Shown here: positions 10,185-11,878 of the stretch, piece after piece
How positions within the stretch are numbered: position 1 is the first letter of the stretch
How the letters are laid out: every line of letters begins with the position of its first letter
NCBI GenBank assembly: GCA_964360145.1
Contig: CAYHWW010000101.1
Coordinates: forward strand, 1 to 11,878
Source of the DNA: CAYHWW01 sp964360145
GTDB lineage: Bacteria > Bdellovibrionota > UBA1018 > CAYHWW01
DNA length: 11,878 nucleotides
Direction of reading: 5' to 3'
Position numbers and translations under genes: made by a program
Notes under the pieces: model-generated
The model's database searches: none
The model's input: the letters and a program-made list of their open reading frames with translations, nothing else
What the model was told of the DNA's origin: nothing

Positions 10185-11878
10185 ATGGGTAAGTTGAAAA
10201 TCATGGCCGGGTTATTGTGTTTCGTGTTTGCCACTCACGCCCATGCCCAAGGTCGAGGCAGTGATGCCGGCAATGGTGGCGGCGCGATCGTGCTGCCCAA
10301 CGGAGATGTGATTCTAGCTGATCCCTACATCGTTCAAACAGGACAGCCGGTGTTCTTTGAGCAGTTTCACAGTGAATTAAAAGATGAGATCACACGTGCC
10401 GGAAGACTCCTCGTCAATTTTGGCGCCACTGAAGACGCCCGATTTGGCGCAAAGTTCATTGCTGAGAGCGTTGCACACCCTCTGACTGAATATCAATTCA
10501 TGGCAATACTACCTGAGCGCTGCCGGGTGGAAGCTCAAGAAGACGGGTATCATCTGCCGGATGGCCTGAGCGTGACCGCGGTCGCGTGCACAGCGGGCTA
10601 CGTCACCTACATCAATGACGGTCTATTTCGGCGCATGACCGTTCGCGAGCAAGCAAAGCTTGTGATTCATGAGCGCCTTCACGCCTATGCCCTTGGTGCG
10701 CCCCATGAGCACATCGCGGATCTCACCTCGACCATCGATGAAATTCTTTCGATCTCCCGTAGGCAACTCTTAGGCGAGCGCTTTGAGCTTTCAGATGCAC
10801 AGATCGAATCTCTGCGTCGTGTCACTCGTCGCATCGCCCAGCTGGGGTTGAACCGCGGCAGAACCGATGACGTCTTGCTGATTTTATCGAATTATCAAGT
10901 TATGAGAAACGGCGGCGGACTCATCGGGAATGGGATCACGACACACCCCACGGCGTTTGTGAGTCTTGACTCTAAACTTGATGGACCGGGATTTCTTTCT
11001 GAGAAGTCGACTGTGATTGGTTCACGCCAGGCGCCCTTAGCTAGCGTTGGTGCACCATCTCGAATTGAACTCGGGCCTCAGGCTTATCTCGCGAACACGA
11101 ACATCGATGGCACTCTCAAAATGGGCGACTCTGCGCGGATTGAGAATACGGGCCTTTATGGAAATACTGAACTTGGGGCAGGAGCCCATCTGGTCAGGGT
11201 TAGGGTATGCACGGGCACTGCGTTTCGCTTTTATCCTGATTTATTTAAGGTCATGAGCGGTGCGCATGTTTCAGACACTGAAGCTTGTGGAACCATCACA
11301 GTTGGAAGTGGTGCCCAGGTCAGTGCCCAGTCTTTTCTCAGAGGGCCACGCTACCAAGGTATTTGGGGATGGACCTCTGAAAGGGCAGCGAGGAAACCAA
11401 TGCTAGTCATCGGCGCTCGCGCTCAGGTTGAAAGAAGTCACATCGAAGGACTGTTTACGATCTGGGCAGGAATCGCGGTGCGACGATCCACTCTCAAAGC
11501 ACCCGCGTTTGATGGTGATTATCCTGCCCGTTTCACAGCACCCAATACCATAAAAAGCGATGTCCTTGATTCAGAACTCGGAGGTGGTCATGTACGAGTC
11601 AATCAGGGTGTTGCACTGAGGAATTCACAATTACACTTCGACAATATTCAAATTGGAACTGCAGCATCAGTCATCAACACTCAATGGAACGGCGACGACA
11701 GTACGACTTTGGGAGTCTCATTGGTCATTGAATCTGGAGCCGTCTTGCATGATCTGGGTGAATCGCGGTTTGAGGGATCATCGTGTAATATATTTTACTG
11801 TACTAAACCCTCACTAACCATCGAACGCAACGCCCGCATCTTCGGCGATGGCCGCCCAGTTTGTCGGCAAGGTAAACG
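10185..11878 (+). CDS. Secreted HExxH protein with C-terminal 17-residue-repeat beta-solenoid (3' partial)
   Basis: An open frame of 564 codons with no stop runs off the window's right edge. I do not recognise a named protein. Residues 1-21 are a signal peptide (MGKLKIMAGLLCFVFATHAHA), and the mature part starts with a Gly-rich GNGGG stretch. Residues about 35-235 form one domain with two cysteines (113, 135) and a helix KLVIHERLHAYALGAPHEH at 158-176: H162-E163-x-x-H166 is a zincin-type motif, with further His at 174 and 176. As I recall, Bdellovibrio-type secreted proteins share the GNGG start, the Cys-containing middle and a helix like this, usually without the second His. From about 294 on come roughly ten 17-residue repeats of pattern hydrophobic-x-hydrophobic-G-x-x-A-x-hydrophobic, a beta-solenoid signature. 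G+C falls here: 26 of 60 bases at 11641-11700 by hand count. It follows the regulator by 4 bases. A cell-surface or prey-contact role is speculative. Confidence 0.85.
   Translation, partial: MGKLKIMAGLLCFVFATHAHAQGRGSDAGNGGGAIVLPNGDVILADPYIVQTGQPVFFEQFHSELKDEITRAGRLLVNFGATEDARFGAKFIAESVAHPLTEYQFMAILPERCRVEAQEDGYHLPDGLSVTAVACTAGYVTYINDGLFRRMTVREQAKLVIHERLHAYALGAPHEHIADLTSTIDEILSISRRQLLGERFELSDAQIESLRRVTRRIAQLGLNRGRTDDVLLILSNYQVMRNGGGLIGNGITTHPTAFVSLDSKLDGPGFLSEKSTVIGSRQAPLASVGAPSRIELGPQAYLANTNIDGTLKMGDSARIENTGLYGNTELGAGAHLVRVRVCTGTAFRFYPDLFKVMSGAHVSDTEACGTITVGSGAQVSAQSFLRGPRYQGIWGWTSERAARKPMLVIGARAQVERSHIEGLFTIWAGIAVRRSTLKAPAFDGDYPARFTAPNTIKSDVLDSELGGGHVRVNQGVALRNSQLHFDNIQIGTAASVINTQWNGDDSTTLGVSLVIESGAVLHDLGESRFEGSSCNIFYCTKPSLTIERNARIFGDGRPVCRQGK

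Noticed and set aside
11047..11256. 69-codon frame inside the solenoid gene
   Set aside because: It overlaps in another frame the intact 17-residue repeats of the long secreted protein, whose periodicity confirms the main frame.

Overview
The window looks like a chromosomal segment of a Gram-negative bacterium, most likely a member of Bdellovibrionota. Three things point there. (1) There is a clear TIGR02147/DUF4423 protein, a family concentrated in Bdellovibrio-like bacteria and Fibrobacterota. (2) The secreted protein after it begins its mature part with a GNGGG stretch and carries a 'KLVIHE' helix, as I recall from Bdellovibrio-type secreted families. (3) The MurE has the DNPR motif of meso-diaminopimelate-type peptidoglycan. 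The lineage is an inference and no marker here fixes the genus. Nearly all the sequence is coding; I see no tRNA, rRNA, insertion sequence or CRISPR.

Layout. 1-1910 (minus strand): an exported protein of unknown function (61-1281) built from three cysteine-paired modules, and upstream of it a PrxQ/BCP-type peroxiredoxin (1371-1886) that appears to carry a signal peptide. A 66-bp divergent gap separates these from the plus-strand genes. 1953-2543: trmL, a tRNA wobble-base 2'-O-methyltransferase.

2574-9039 is a peptidoglycan synthesis and division operon: mtgA (GT51 glycosyltransferase), a stand-alone penicillin-binding transpeptidase, rsmH, ftsL, ftsI with a C-terminal PASTA domain, and murE. 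From mtgA to murE every junction is a 4-base start/stop overlap (ATGA four times, then GTGA), so the six genes look translationally coupled. It is the front of a dcw cluster in which mtgA plus a transpeptidase stand where mraZ usually is, and which stops after murE: murF, mraY, murD, ftsW and the rest are not here. The glycosyltransferase and transpeptidase together resemble a class A penicillin-binding protein split in two. The murE product starts almost at its ATP-binding loop and lacks the usual N-terminal UDP-MurNAc-binding domain.

9040-9397 is a mostly non-coding stretch with several perfect inverted repeats around a 41-codon lysine/glutamine-rich small gene (9106-9231). 9398-10180 encodes the TIGR02147 regulator-like protein. 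Four bases later, behind a good Shine-Dalgarno, begins a long secreted protein (10185 to the window end, truncated by the edge) with a HExxH motif and a C-terminal solenoid of about ten 17-residue repeats. The last two genes look like one transcription unit: a putative regulator and an envelope or secreted beta-helix protein.

The most unusual observations are the domain-1-less MurE, the split GT51/transpeptidase pair leading the dcw genes, and the regulator plus HExxH/17-residue-repeat protein pair.
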